A stretch of 64,000 nucleotides of DNA from Castanea sativa (lineage: Eukaryota > Streptophyta > Magnoliopsida > Fagales > Fagaceae), in NCBI RefSeq assembly GCF_040712315.1, contig NC_134013.1:5243001-5307000 (forward strand), given 5' to 3'. Positions 22,072-34,296 of this stretch are shown here, in pieces (the first letter of the stretch is position 1; each line of letters opens with the position of its first letter). A model generated the notes under the pieces. The model worked only from the letters and a program-made list of their open reading frames with translations, did not search any database and was not told the origin of the DNA. Position numbers and translations under genes: made by a program.

Positions 22072-23142
22072 TGTAAGGTTGAATTTATTCAACTATGTGT
22101 TGTCTTTATTCTGTGCCAAATTTTCTTGTAATTCAGCAATTAGATGCCCTGTATTTAGGTGGGAATCATATAAGGGTTGTGTGTGAGAAAGTGTGAAGAA
22201 TTCAAGTGTGTATGCATTCAAAAGGATTCTCGCGACTGATGACTTGCTAATATGCCACACGTGTGAAGCGTGCAGGAAGCTGAAGAGTCACAACAGCTAG
22301 AGCACTATAGGACAAAAAAGGACAGTCTGGCCAATTAGTTATTTCACGACTGAAACTAGCGACTTGTCCCAGTCGCGAATGAGTCACCAAAACACCCTGT
22401 TTTGCAAAGAAATGACTTTTCACATTCCTCGCGTACCCTACTATAAATACCCTTATACCCACTACATGTAGAGGGCTTCCGGAGAGAATTTTGAGAGAGA
22501 AACTCTAGAGAACAACAAGATTAACTCGTCCATAATCTTACATCTTTGATTCTCAAATTCCTCTACTCTCACCCTCTCCATTGACATACCCTTGAGAGGT
22601 TCATTAACCAAATCCTTATCTCACCATACCCATATCGGTAAGGAGGTTATTTGGTGCTTGGGAAGCAGTTCAGAGAGGACAAATTCATTTGGTTGATGCA
22701 ATGGGCTTATTGCGGGGTCCGGAAAGCTAAAGAAGACACGGTTAGGCTTAATCTTGTTGGAGCAAGAAGCTTGGAGGGCTTAGGTGCATTAGGTAAATTA
22801 GGCTTGGAGGGTCTATTGCTATTCGTGTATCCCAACTTTATTCTTTAGTAGATCATTTTACCGCTTGGAGGGTGGCGAAGAAGTTTTTCGCCAAGTTATT
22901 TGGTTTCCTCTTCAGTAACACGTGCCGGAGTTATCTTTGTGTTTGCATCTCTCTAACCCTTACTCTTTACCTTTAATTGCTACTGTGTTGTGATTAATTA
23001 TGGTTTTGAGTAGTGTGTTTATTTGGGTATTGTTTGTACTTATCTTTCCGCACATCAATTGTTTGAGTATAAGCTTGTGTTGTTTTTTTTAAATTGGGGG
23101 TCTAAACATTCCCTAGTGTTTTATACACCAAGTGAACTTTCA
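22072..23142 (+). mobile_element. 3' LTR of element G (family 2)
   Basis: Starts TGTAAGGTTGAATTTATTC after the PPT and ends GTGAACTTTCA. AGTCGCGA-type words at 22226-22390 precede a TATA box (CTATAAATACCC, about 22441). It is homologous to the solo LTR at 13987-15059. It truncates the PAH exon at 23143. Confidence 0.88.
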
Positions 23143-24321
23143 GGATTAATAATGAAGATTTTTCCTTTTAAGATTCCAACCTTACTGTAGCTGAACTCAT
23201 CAGTATTTCCTGTTTCCAAAACCAGCATAGAATGGATTGCAATCAGAAGGAAACAATGCCTTGATATCCTAGATAAAGGAGAAAAAAATCCCATTAACGG
23301 CCTACTAGATGATTCGTCAACCATCCAACAAATGCTCTCTCTCTCAAACCGTCTACTTAAGTGTGCAGGAAGGCTTCAGATCCCAACTATTACCATCTTT
23401 TTAGAAATTTTATGGGAAATAATACCATGAGATAGATCATGGGTTGCCCCTGCTCAGGACCAAATTTAAAGTGGGAATGTAAAAAAGGGTATCCTATGCA
23501 TCATGCTGTTTCTTTACACATGACACGAAGTTGAAACCTATCACGTGACTCACTGAACCTACATTTTCTTATCATAACTATCAAATGACTTCATGCACCA
23601 AGAGTCTGATAGACATTCCACAAAAGTTGATCAGCAAGCATAATGTCTCTCAGATAGTATCATGTTTCACAAAATAATGAAATGGGCATTCATGGAGAAT
23701 CTAGAATCCCCTTGACTTAAACAAGCTACTTCTGCAAAGAAATTAACAAGACCTTTTTAAACCTAGACTCAATTTCTACTAAACGCCCAAACATTTAAAA
23801 TCGAATAGCAGAAAAGTTCAGGATTTTAATAGAATACATAGCAAAAGAATTATTGGAAGTAATAAGTTGCATATGTCGAAATTGATAAGTAACAGCAGGG
23901 GACTAACCTCTAGGCATGAGATCTTGAATTCATGAGGAGCCCGCCTGATAACTGAGAAAACAGAGAGGATCTCAGATCACAACTAAAAATAAGAAAATAA
24001 CTGGTGACCAACAACTTCTAACATGCTCAAAAGCATTGATATATGAAATCAAAAATGTGATCGAGAAGGAAATATTAACTATGTATAGGCTGAAAAAACA
24101 TTCTAATTGGTCAGTAGAAGTTTAAATATGGCTATTTATCTGTGTAATAAGGAAGAATCTGATATCATTTTTTTCTTTTGATAATTCAGGGAACTTTTCT
24201 AAAGAAGTGCCATTTTGACTCGATTCTAGCTAGTAAAACTTACAGACAACTAATCTCACCCACTAAAATTTAATCTAAGGGCATTCACCCCTGGCGAGCT
24301 AAGCAATTTAAAAATTTGATG

Positions 24322-25612
24322 TGTAATACCTGGGAAAAAAAAGAAGATTTAAAAGGAGGGGTATTTAAGTAAATTTCTTTGTGGGGCCAATTTTATAATT
24401 TCTAAGGAGTTTTTAGGGGAAAAAAAAAGGTTGAAACTCTATCTATATATAAGCTTATTAAAATCAACGTATATGGAGAATATTTTGAGAGAAGAGGCTA
24501 CCTAAAGGACTGAAGTAGAGAAGGATTGACTACATCCTTGAGGTAATAGCTTAAGAAATCTTCTTCTTTTGTCAAATTTAGATTTTACGTGGTATTATAA
24601 TATTTTCTTATGTGGGTATTTTGGCTAGTAGTAAAAGTATTTAATTACTTGAGAGTTTTAATGATGCAAACAAAGAAAAGTTTGGATTTATTTTTCGGTA
24701 AACTAGACGCGGTCAATGCAAATTTTTCTATGTTCAGTAACTTAATCTTTTTCTTTACCTTCATGCGTTAAGTGTAGAGAGAAGCCGCATATTTTCTTAA
24801 AAGGTTAGGTGTTTTGCACAAAATTTCTTTCAGTAACAGTGCCGAAGTAGGGACTTGATGAAAAAGAAAAAAATAATAATAATAATGGTTGTTTTTCCCG
24901 TAAGGCCATGTGCCTAACTGTACTTGGAGTTATCATCTCAAAAGATGATAATGGTGGCAGGTGGTAGGAAAAAAAAATTTATGCGTAAAGCCTAGGTGAT
25001 TTGATTTAGATGATATTGTCATGTATCTAGTCTTGTTCTTATCTCAAAGTGAATTAAGGGTGGCAGGTGGCAAAAGTAAAGGATATATATATTGAATATG
25101 TGGATTTTTGTGTGAGTTAATAATGAAGAAGTTATTAGTTTTTTTAGTCTATTTTCTGGTTGGGTACCGTTATAAGTTTTTCTTGAATTATTTGATTATT
25201 GAGTAAAGTACTTGAAAATTGTTTAGGTGATATCTAAGGATTTTAGAAAAAGTGTTTGGGAGAAGTTCCTTGTGGTGAGTTAGCTGAAGTAAGTAATCTT
25301 ATCCTAATTGGTTTTATTTCGCGTATTTTAACTACTAAAAATTGTTTACAGTTGTTACAATTTTATTTCTATTGTATTACTGATTTCAAGTAAATAATTA
25401 TCACAAATATATCTGATTAATGACTATATGATGTATTTTATTTAATTGTTTTTAGCTATACTAATTCAAAGTAAACAATAAAGAATTTCCACAAATATAT
25501 ATGAGCATTGAATATAAGATTTATTTAATTTAATTTTTTTAGTTATATTGATTTAAAGTAAAAAATATAGAAATATCACAAATATATTTGAATATTGAAT
25601 ATTGAATATATG

Positions 25613-25661
<49 letters not shown>

Positions 25662-26693
25662 GTATGTATTTGAATAAGATATATTTTTGTTAGAAACTAT
25701 GATTTCATATATATGATTATGAACAATTTGACTATGAATTTATTCTGATACCCAGCCAATGGGGATTACTCATTGGTACTCTGACACCCAAACCAATTGG
25801 GGTTTTTCATTGGTACTCTGATACTCAAACCAATGAGAGTTATTCATTGGTACTCTGATACCCAACTAATGAGGGTAATTCATTGGTACTCTGATGCTCA
25901 GTCACGGGAATATAGCATGACCATAGTCATAAGATTGTTAAGAATATGAATTACGTTTGAATATTTGAACTATTTTGAGTCCTTAAAACTACATATGTGA
26001 TTTTGGAAATGTTTGAGTATTTTAACTATTTTGAGTCACTAAAACTGCTTATGTGTTTTTGGAACCTATTGTAAGTTATAGCTTTTTGATATATGGAAAA
26101 CTGACTCTTTTCTAAATCATCTATACTATATTTGTAAGATTAAAGTATGTGATCTATTTGCAACTTATTATTTTAAGGTTACGAAACTTCTTTAGTTATT
26201 TTTGAAAACCCATAGTATATTATAACTTTTGAATACACATTTTACATCTTATTACTTTACAGATCTATTGCTTGAAGAACTTATTAGGATTTTGGTTTCT
26301 TATTGAGTTGTCAACTGACTCCCCATCTTTCCCATTTCAGATTTTGATCAGGAAGAGTAGCATATGTTTGGGCTTCCGCTGGGATGTGTGTGTAAGTGAA
26401 GTTTAGGAAATCAATGGAATAAGATTTGAACTTTTATGTTTAAAATTACCATTTGTGTAGACCTTTAGATTTAAAGGATTTAGTTTATTTTTATTTTGAT
26501 GTTGGAAGATTATTTTTGGAGATCTTTTGAGAATTGCATTATTGAGGATTTTTTTTTTTAATTTATTGATGAAATTTTCTTTGAGGATAATTCTTAGTTG
26601 TTAAGAGGGTCTTTCACACTTGTAGGGTGTAAACTTTATATGTGTGTGGCTATTGTAACGTGCCTAACTCTTACTTGGATTCGGGGCGTGACA
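24322..26693 (+). mobile_element. 5' LTR of the LARD-like element
   Basis: 2372 bp, TGTAATACCTGGG to GGGGCGTGACA. It contains a TA run with a GTAT run (25616-25670) and four copies of a CCAAT/ATTGG-containing tandem repeat (about 25741-25905). Confidence 0.85.
25741..25905 (+). repeat. About 42-bp tandem repeats with CCAAT and ATTGG words (5' LTR)
   Basis: Four units of the form TCTGATACCCA..CCAATG..GTTATTCATTGGTAC. The 3' LTR has about five units at 31041-31230, so copy number changed after insertion. Confidence 0.85.
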
Positions 26694-26700
26694 ATATTTA

Positions 26701-26987
26701 TGGTATCAAAGCTGGCCCGGTAACCCCATGTGGGCTCAGAGACATTGCCCCACAAATTGGACCCTAACAAGGATGCTAGGGATTTAAGTCGGAGAGATTG
26801 TGATGCCCCAATTTGATTGATTGTGTGATGTGTATGAGTGTGTGATGAGTCCTACATCGGGTATTTACTGGGTAGATCTAGGCTTTATTAACAACTACAA
26901 GGAGTTTCAATTGTGACTAGTACTTTTGAGGTATAGCGCAGATGTGGCTAGCGTTTTTCCTTAGGTCGTTACATATGGTATCAGAGC
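26701..26987 (+). other. Two primer-site-like sequences around a TRIM-like mini-LTR
   Basis: TGGTATCAAAGC at 26701-26712 follows the LTR. A purine tract GGAGAGAT leads into TGTGATGCCCC at 26799, which runs to CGTTACA at 26973 (175 bp). Two bases later a perfect TGGTATCAGAGC lies at 26976-26987. The 175-bp block looks like a terminal repeat of a TRIM-type miniature element with its own primer site. Confidence 0.5.
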
Positions 26988-29474
26988 CAAGTTATGATCT
27001 TGCAGACTCTATACTAGGATTTGATTTGGAATAAGGTTTGTGTACTAGGGATTACAGTTATAATCATTGTTTGTGAAGGTTATTAAGCCATAGATAGTGT
27101 TCTTTTGATGATTTGATGAGAAGTGTAGGTGAGGTTCCATCATATGATGAATTTGTTAGGTCAGATTCATTGGGATTTTATATTTATGACTCTTGGGTTT
27201 ATGTGTATGTGACTTATAAAGTGAAAAGGACGATTTTAATTGATATACTTCTATGTTCTTATACTAGTATTAAGTGAGTATATTTTATTCTGAAAATTTT
27301 GTAATTGATCAGATTGGTTATTAAAACTTCTTCTTCTTATTAAAAGGAAAAGAGAGTGAGAAAAGAACAAGCAAAGGAAATCTTCCTGCTGTTTTGTGAC
27401 TGATCTTTTGAAAACTCATTTGATAGTTTTGCCTAATATAGTCGACCTACTTAAGGTTAGTTTGATTTGTAGGAGATCCTCATAGGTTTAATTATTGAAT
27501 GATAGTTTACTATATGCCCTATTCAGAATTTGGAGTGCTTTTAGGGAATTGGAAATTGCAAAACTTTATTTAGGGGTTAAGGTTTGATGCTAGAGCTATG
27601 ATTCCTTGATTTTAGTTTATATGGAGTAAGGAATCAGAAAGTTCGTAGTGTGAAGGAATAATTAATTTGTGGTTATTGTATTTCACATTATATTATATTA
27701 TATTAAATAAATTCTAAGGGTGTTTAAAGAATTCAGTAATATATCGGTGGACTTACTTGGATTCTAATGTTAAGGACTGACCTTCTTTTGGATCATTGTT
27801 CTTGTTAGGGTTGACCTACATGGATTACTATAGCCTAATTTATGTGTAGGTAGTCCCTAAATATTTTTGAGACATGTTCTGTTACTTCGAAATTTGAGGT
27901 CCTAATTTTCTTTCTATGGACTTGGAGGATTGATTAATATCTTGGGAATAAGTTTTGGTGCTAGAAATGTAATTCTTTGAATTTTAACTGATAAGAGTTA
28001 ATGAATTGGCTCAATTAAAAATAAGGTGGATACAACACAAGAACGTGATAGTATTGAATTGGACTAGTGAACCATAATTTTGATTGGATATTGAGGGTTT
28101 TGGGATGGCAAGAGAGTTTATTTTGAAAGACTATTACAATTTGAATTATAGTCAATTGTGGTACATTTGTTTTATATTGACAAGTGGTTAATAATTATAA
28201 AGTTGCATTGTACTCTAAGTTCTAGGTTGCTTGGACAATATTATCCGCAAGTTAAAGAAGGAAAAAAAGGGGGGGGGGGGGGGTTGAGATACTTCATGGA
28301 CTATTCCCTTCTAGCCGATGTATACTTAGAGATTTGTTTTCATAATAGGCAATGTAATTATAAGGAACCCAGCTCTTCAATGAGTTCCAGCCCAAGCATC
28401 ATTCGGAGATTAAAGGTGAAAAAAAAAATGTTGGTTATTGAGAAGATAATTTATGGTTAAGATAGAGGTTCTATGAAAGACCTTAGATCAATGCTCAATT
28501 GATTATTTATGGAGATTTTGGAATTTCTTTTTCTTACAAAACTTGAGAAAGAAAAGATATGGTGATATACTCATATGTTGTAAATTAGTTTTGAACTTAG
28601 GAAGGATTGAAACTTTGGATGCACTACTTAATTTTGAGGTATAGAATTAAATAAATGCTAGCATTCAGTGGTCTATAATGAATCTCAAAATTGTGAATTT
28701 CCCTTGTTGTAATTTTTGGAGACTACTTAGGCCTTGGAATTTTGCTGAAATTAATAATTGATGGAAAGTCAGTTATAATGGTTAATCTAAACGAATGGAC
28801 CTTGGAACTTTTATTCATATTGAAAGAAACTTAGAGAGCTATTTAGACTAGAGATATGTATATCTTTAAAGAATCTTATATTTTTTTGTAATATGGTTGT
28901 TCTTAAACTATGGGTAATTGAGTATGAGATTTTATAGTGGTATTGTATTATGCGGTGGAAGCAGCATGGCGCCATTTGCTTTGGAAATTTTTATTTTACA
29001 AATTTTGAGGAAGGAAAAGTCTATGCATATGTTATGGAATAGTTTTGAACTTATATTTAAGTGGAAGTAATATATAACTCAATGGGATGTCAAAGCATAA
29101 TGGTTTATGGTAGACTTTGATTGTGATTTTCTTTTATCACAACCTTGGAGGCTCATTCACCATTTAGAATTATTGGAGATTACTTATTGAAGAAGCTATT
29201 GTTTTTACTGGGTTTACTTGAACATGTGGATTTCGAAATTTATATTCACTGTGGAGGTAAATTATAGTGCAATTCAGGTCGAGTGATAGGCATAAAAAAA
29301 AAAAAAAAAAAAAAAAGGAATTCTTCATAGTTTAATTGCTCTTATTGTGGTGATGGGAGATAAATTTGTATAGACCAATATCATTGTGGCTTTAAAGTAG
29401 CACAATGGATGTGTGATAAATTGGTTCAGTTTGTGATGAATTCAGAGGATTGAATTCTCATAAGTGGGGGAGAT
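26988..29474 (+). other. Non-coding interior of the LARD-like element
   Basis: No supported ORF in either strand. It contains a G run (28268-28284) and an A run (29297-29319), and ends in the PPT. The 100-codon reading at 28158 crosses the G run, shows no recognisable domain and is rejected as a gene. Confidence 0.75.
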
Positions 29475-29486
29475 TGTAATACCCGG

Positions 29487-29529
<43 letters not shown>

Positions 29530-30230
29530 TTAAAAGAAGGGGTATTTAAGTAAATTTTTTTGTGGGGCCAATTTTATAATTTCTAATTATAAGGGAGTTT
29601 TTAGAAAATAAGGTTAAAACCCTAGCTATATATAAGCTTATTAAAAGTCAACATATATGGAGAGATATATTGAGAGGAGACTACCCAAAAGACTGAAGTA
29701 GAGAAGGATTGACTACATCCTTGAGATAAGAGATTAAGAAATCTTGTTCTTTTGTCAAATTTAGATTTTATGTGGTATTAGAATATTTTCTTATGTGGGT
29801 ATTTTGGCTAGTAGCGAAACTATTTAATTACTTGAGAGTTTTAATGATGCAAACAAAGAAAAATTTGGATTTATTTTTCGGTAAACTAGACGTTGTTACT
29901 GCAGATTTTTCTATGTTCAGTAACTTAATCTTTTTCTATACCTTTGTGCATTAAGTGTAGAGAGAAGCTGCATATTTTTTTAAAAGGTTAGGTGTTTCAG
30001 TAATAGTGCCGAAGTAGGGGACTTAATGAAAAAAAAAAAAAAAAACCTTTTTGCGCCTAGGCTTTGAGTTCTAACATGCTATCATGAAAAAAAAAAAAAA
30101 AAAAGAAGAAGAAGAAGAAGAAGAAGAAGAAGAAGAAGAAGAAATAATGGTTGTTTTTCCCGTAAGGCCATGTGCTTAACTGTACTTGGAGTTATCATCT
30201 CAAAAGATGGTAATGGTGGCAGGTGGTAGG

Positions 30231-30289
<59 letters not shown>

Positions 30290-31349
30290 GTAAAGCCTAG
30301 GTGATTTGATTTAGATGATATTGTCATGTATCTAGTCTTGTTCTTATCTCAAAGTGAATTAAGGGTGGTAGGTGGCAGAAGTAAAGGATATATATATATA
30401 TATATATATATTGAATATGTGGATTTTTGTGTGAGTTAATAATGAAGAAGTTATTAGTTTTTTTAGTCTATCTTCTGGTCGGGTACCATTATAAGTTTTT
30501 CTTGAATTATTTGATTATTGAGTATAGTGCTTGAAAATTGTTTAGATGATAACTAAAGATTTTAGAAAAAGTGTTTGGGAGAAGTTCCTTGTGGTGAGTT
30601 AGCTGAGGTAAGTAACCTTATCCTAATTAGTTTTATTTTGCGTATTTTAACTACTAAAAATTGTTTACAGTTGTCACAATTTTATTTCTATTGATTACTG
30701 ATTTCAAGTAAAGAATTATCACAAATATATCTGATTAATGAATATATGATGTATTTTATTTAATAGTTTTTAGCTATACTAATTCAAAGTAAACAATAAA
30801 GAATTTCCACAAATATATATGAGCATTGAATATAAGATTTATTTTATTTTAATTTTTTAGCTATATTGATTTAAAGTAAAGAATATAGAAATATCACAAA
30901 TATATTTGAATATTGAATATATGATTATATATATATATATATATATATGTATATGTATGTATGTATTTGAATAAGATGTATTTTTGTTAGAAACTATGAT
31001 TTCATATATATGATTATGAACAATCTGACTATGAATTTATTCTGATACCCAGCCAATGAAGGTTATTCATTAGTACTCTAACGCCCAAACCAATGGGAGT
31101 TATTTATTGGTGCTTTGATACCCAAACCAATGGGATTGTTAATTGGTATTCTGATACCCAAACCAATGAGGGTTATTCATTGGTACTCTGATACACAGCC
31201 AATGGAGGTTATTCATTGGTACTCTGATGCCCAATCACGGGAATATAGCGTGACCATAGTCATAAGATTGTTAAGAATATGAATTACGTTTGAATATTTG
31301 AACTATTTTGAGTCCTTAAAACTACATATGTGATTTTGGAAATGTTTGA

Positions 31350-31946
31350 GACGGAAGAAGCAGCGAGGAGATCTCAAACTCTCACGAGTTCTGTCAACAA
31401 TTCCAATTTGATCACCGAAACCACCAAGAAATCCATGGAGCTTGCTGCCGAGGCTTCCAAGAAGGCCGATCAAATCAAATCCCCTGCGCTCGATCAGATC
31501 AGATTCAGCAGATCAAGTTTCTCTCCCTCTCTGACATTATCCCCGCTCAGCTCTCTTCTTCTGCCTTAATCTTTAATCTAAAAAAGGTTCTTTTTTTTGT
31601 TTGTTTTTAATTAAAACTAAAATTGAGGAATAGATTTTTTTTTTTTTTTTGAATTTTCTGATCCGGCCTTTTTTTAATGTTTTATTAATTTAAATCTGAC
31701 GTGACATCAAAAAAATGCCAAATAATTTTTTTTAATAATATTTTAATGGTCACGTCAGTGCCATATCAGCCAGCAAGGCATTCCATCTGCCACGTAGGGG
31801 ATTTCTGTTAGTGGGTTGACGACAGGGACTAAAATAAAATCGATTTCGTTTTTTAGAGACTACATTAGTAGCAAAATTAATTTAGGGACCAAAATGAGAA
31901 TTGACCCAAAATGTAGGGACCAAAAGTGCATTTTCGCCAAACTGCT
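31350..31946 (+). pseudogene. Captured gene fragment, BSD-domain-protein-like N-terminal region
   Basis: Inserted in the LARD 3' LTR between GTTTGAG and AAACTGCTT, replacing about 25 bp of LTR. It encodes a short helical segment (EEAARRSQTLTSSV ... KKSMELAAEASKKADQIK) and, after a frameshift near 31504, QQIKFLSLSDIIPAQLSS. I associate this pattern with the leader of plant BSD-domain proteins, from memory and with limited certainty. It is followed by non-coding DNA ending GGGACCAAAAGTGCATTTTC, typical of mobile-element ends. No duplication is found. Confidence 0.45.
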
Positions 31947-32147
31947 TGTGTGTTTTTGGAACCTATTGTAAATTATAGCTTTTTGATATATGGAAAACTG
32001 ACTCTTTTCTAAACCATCTATGCTATATTTGTAAGATTAAAAGAATGTGATCTATTTGCAACTTATTATTTTAAGACTATGAAACTTCTTTAGTTATTTT
32101 TGAAAACCCATAGTATATTATAACTTTTGAAGACTCATATTACATCT

Positions 32148-32487
32148 TCTATACTATTATTTAAGGGGTTTTTTCTGTTTAGATTCCTCATTCTTTTAGT
32201 TCAAAATTACCCCTATAACCTTATGTTTAAGTAGAGACAAAACTAAAGGACAATTTGGTAAATATGCAACTCTAACTCCCACTAAAATATTGCCTAAAAA
32301 ATAGGACAACTTTCCTGTTAATTTTCAAATTACTTTATCTACTTATAAATTCGATTTTCAAAATAAAAATTATATATATAAAATAAAAAAATAAAAATAA
32401 AAACACAAATTTTTTTCTACAAAATAGAACCGCTAAAAAAAAAAAAAAAGCCTCATCGCACATGCTTTGCGCGTGTGATGAGGCTAG
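32148..32487 (+). mobile_element. Short non-autonomous Helitron-like element
   Basis: Begins TCTATACTATTATTTAAG and ends in a strong hairpin, GCCTCATCGCACATGC paired with GCGTGTGATGAGGC (32450-32484), overlapping CTAG before T (32484-32488). TC at the start and hairpin plus CTAG at the end are Helitron features. A second copy of its left part lies at about 32583-32855 without the hairpin. The host base before TC is T, not the A expected for an AT target. Confidence 0.6.
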
Positions 32488-33647
32488 TCTTAACTTAAAG
32501 ATATATGCAACCTAATTCTCAACAAAAAAAAAAAAAAAACAAAAAAAAAAGAACTAATAAAAAAATTATTTTATAAAAAAATATATACTATTATTTAAGG
32601 GACTTTCCCTGTTTGGATTTCTCATTTTTTAGTTCAAAATTGCCCCTATAACCCTATGTTTAAGTAAAGACAAAACTAAATGACAATTTGGTAAAAATGC
32701 AGTCTAACTCTCACTAAAACATTGCCTGAAAAATAAGACAATTTTCCTGTTAATTTTCAAATTACTTTATCCACTTATAAATTCGATTTTCAAAATAAAA
32801 ATTATAAATATAAAATAAAATAAAAAAACACAATTTTTTTTCTACAAAATAGACTTGATAGAACTTATTAGGATTTTGGTTACTTATTAAGTTGCCAACT
32901 CACCCCCCCCCCCCCACTCTTTCTGCTTTCAAATTCTAATCAGGAAGAGTAGCATATGTTTAGGCTTCCACTGAGATGTGCGCATGAGTGAAGTTTACGA
33001 AATCAATAGAATAAAATTTGAACTTTTATATTTAAATTTACCATTTGTGTAGACCTTTAGATTTAAAGGATTTAGTTTATTTTATTTGATGTTGGAAGAT
33101 TATTTTTGGAGATCTTTTGAGAATTGCATTATTGAGGATTTTTTTAAAATTTATTGATGAAAGTTTCTTTGAGGATAATTCTTAGTTGTTAACAGGGTCT
33201 TTCACACTTGTAGGGTGTAAACTTTATAAGTGTGTGGCTATTGTCACGTGCCTAACTCATACTTGGGTTCGGGGCGTGACATGATGCCACGTTACCTTAA
33301 GATGCTTGAGAATGATACAGCATAGATTGCAAATGGAAGTAACCCTTGTTAATGTCCTCAAAAAGATTGCATATACCACTAGTTACCTTCTCGATATAAA
33401 GGATAAAATCCATCGGGGGAAATAACAACAGGCCCATCCGGTAAAGCCTTCCCATCCTTTACATATCAAAACAAGAAAATAAACATAAAACTTGTACTTT
33501 CTTGATTTGGATGTTTCAACCTCAAATAGAGAATCAATCCTCAATTTCTTTAAGCATTACCTGCTTAAGGTTGAATAGAAATTGTCTAGTGTGATAAGCC
33601 TGTGAAATTGCACGTGCACTAAGAAAAAGTAATTGATACCCATTTTC

Positions 33648-34296
33648 CTGCAACACATGGAAAAGAAGGGAAAAAAATACTTAGTTCTGTGTACAACTAT
33701 GTTGTTGCTGGACATGGTAACATAGAGAAACTATATACATTCTATTTTTCCAAAGGCAACTCAAAATGGGAAAAATTAAGAAATAAAACATAAAACAGAA
33801 CAGTAAGCTTTCTAAAGCCACAAAGAATAATGAGACAAAAAGCATTTTATACCAATAACACGAATTGCATTTGTAGGACGATAAAATTGTACGCTGAATA
33901 TCTTGGTGGAAGACAGGTTATAGCAAATAGCTTGCATTTCATTTGTCGGTGAATTCCATAGACTAAATAGTTTGGGATTTAAGTATAAAATTAAATTCAA
34001 ATAGTTTGGCATTTTATATCAAATTATCAATTTTACTTTCGTTCTTCAATTCTTTTTTCTTAAATCCCAACCAATTATCTCATCAATTATAACATGTAAC
34101 CTGTCTGTTTGCTTGTAAAATTTTTTCAGATAATTTTTTTATTTCAATATTTAGTTCCGTTCCTGAAAATGTTATATAAATCATTTTCATTTTATGTGTT
34201 TGGGGTGATGTAAATTAAAAATATATCCACTTTACATAAACTTAAGTTCAATTAGAAATACATGCCCAAATTTGTCAACCATGAATCGACGGGATT
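33648..34296 (+). other. Gene-free stretch between the PAH relic and the EF-hand fragment
   Basis: Probably PAH intron on the left and unrelated AT-rich DNA on the right. The next upstream PAH exon expected on the minus strand was not found. Confidence 0.5.

Larger units (their letters stand above)
18285..23142 (+). mobile_element. Element G: rearranged family-2 pol-less retrotransposon
   Basis: From the left: spacer, AGTCGCGA cluster (18797-19135), CT-rich leader, an intron-like region without the ORF2 start, an antisense ORF2 piece (20365-20880), the sense ORF2 end (20883-21281), AGGGGGAG tracts, PPT 22060-22071, 3' LTR 22072-23142. No gag, primer site or 5' LTR is present. The left part is lost or replaced by the hAT insertion area. 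The right flank, GGATT, lies within a PAH coding exon, so G inserted there. Confidence 0.75.
24322..33281 (+). mobile_element. Large LTR element without coding capacity (LARD-like)
   Basis: Flanked by TGATG (24317-24321 and 33282-33286). The 5' LTR is 24322-26693, the interior 26694-29474 (no ORF), the PPT AGTGGGGGAGAT 29463-29474, and the 3' LTR 29475-33281. LTRs start TGTAATACC and end GGGGCGTGACA. Long LTRs (about 2.4 kb) with a non-coding interior fit the LARD class. The 3' LTR is longer because of later insertions (31350-31946 and Helitron-like pieces 32148-32855). It sits in an intron of the PAH relic. Confidence 0.88.
29475..33281 (+). mobile_element. 3' LTR of the LARD-like element, expanded by insertions
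   Basis: Starts TGTAATACCCGG after the PPT and ends GGGGCGTGACA. Against the 5' LTR it has extra A and AAG runs (29491-29527, 30102-30141), longer TA runs (30248-30287, 30390-30411), an inserted gene fragment (31350-31946) and Helitron-like pieces (32148-32855). Confidence 0.85.
23143..33647 (-). pseudogene. PAH: Lipin-type phosphatidate phosphatase (PAH) fragment, four exons
   Basis: PAH/lipin dephosphorylates phosphatidate to diacylglycerol. Four exons of the C-terminal catalytic (HAD/LNS2) region can be joined with matching phases: 33561-33647 ([15 protein letters not shown] ... FNLKQ), 33387-33456 (DGKALPDGPVVISPDG, ending in a split codon), 23908-23951 (completing V, then IRRAPHEFKISCLE) and 23143-23268 (DIKALFPSDCNPFYAGFGNR, then KVGILKGKIFIINP). 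All have AG/GT borders. A one-base insertion after GFGNR (about 23205) shifts the frame, and element G cuts the last exon at IINP. Upstream exons with the DXDX(T/V) motif are not in the window. The intron 23952-33386 holds a 9-kb LTR element. This is a relic, not a working gene. Whether it came from PAH1 or PAH2 cannot be told. Confidence 0.85.

Noticed and set aside
28158..28460. 100-codon ORF in the LARD interior
   Set aside because: Crosses a long G run, no recognisable domain, not supported by any paralogous sequence in the window.
30082..30327. 81-codon minus-strand ORF with Leu and Phe runs
   Set aside because: Translation of AAG, TA and A runs in the LARD LTR.
23143..33647. PAH as a functional gene
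   Set aside because: The last exon is frameshifted and cut by an LTR, no upstream exons are found, and one intron holds a 9-kb transposon.
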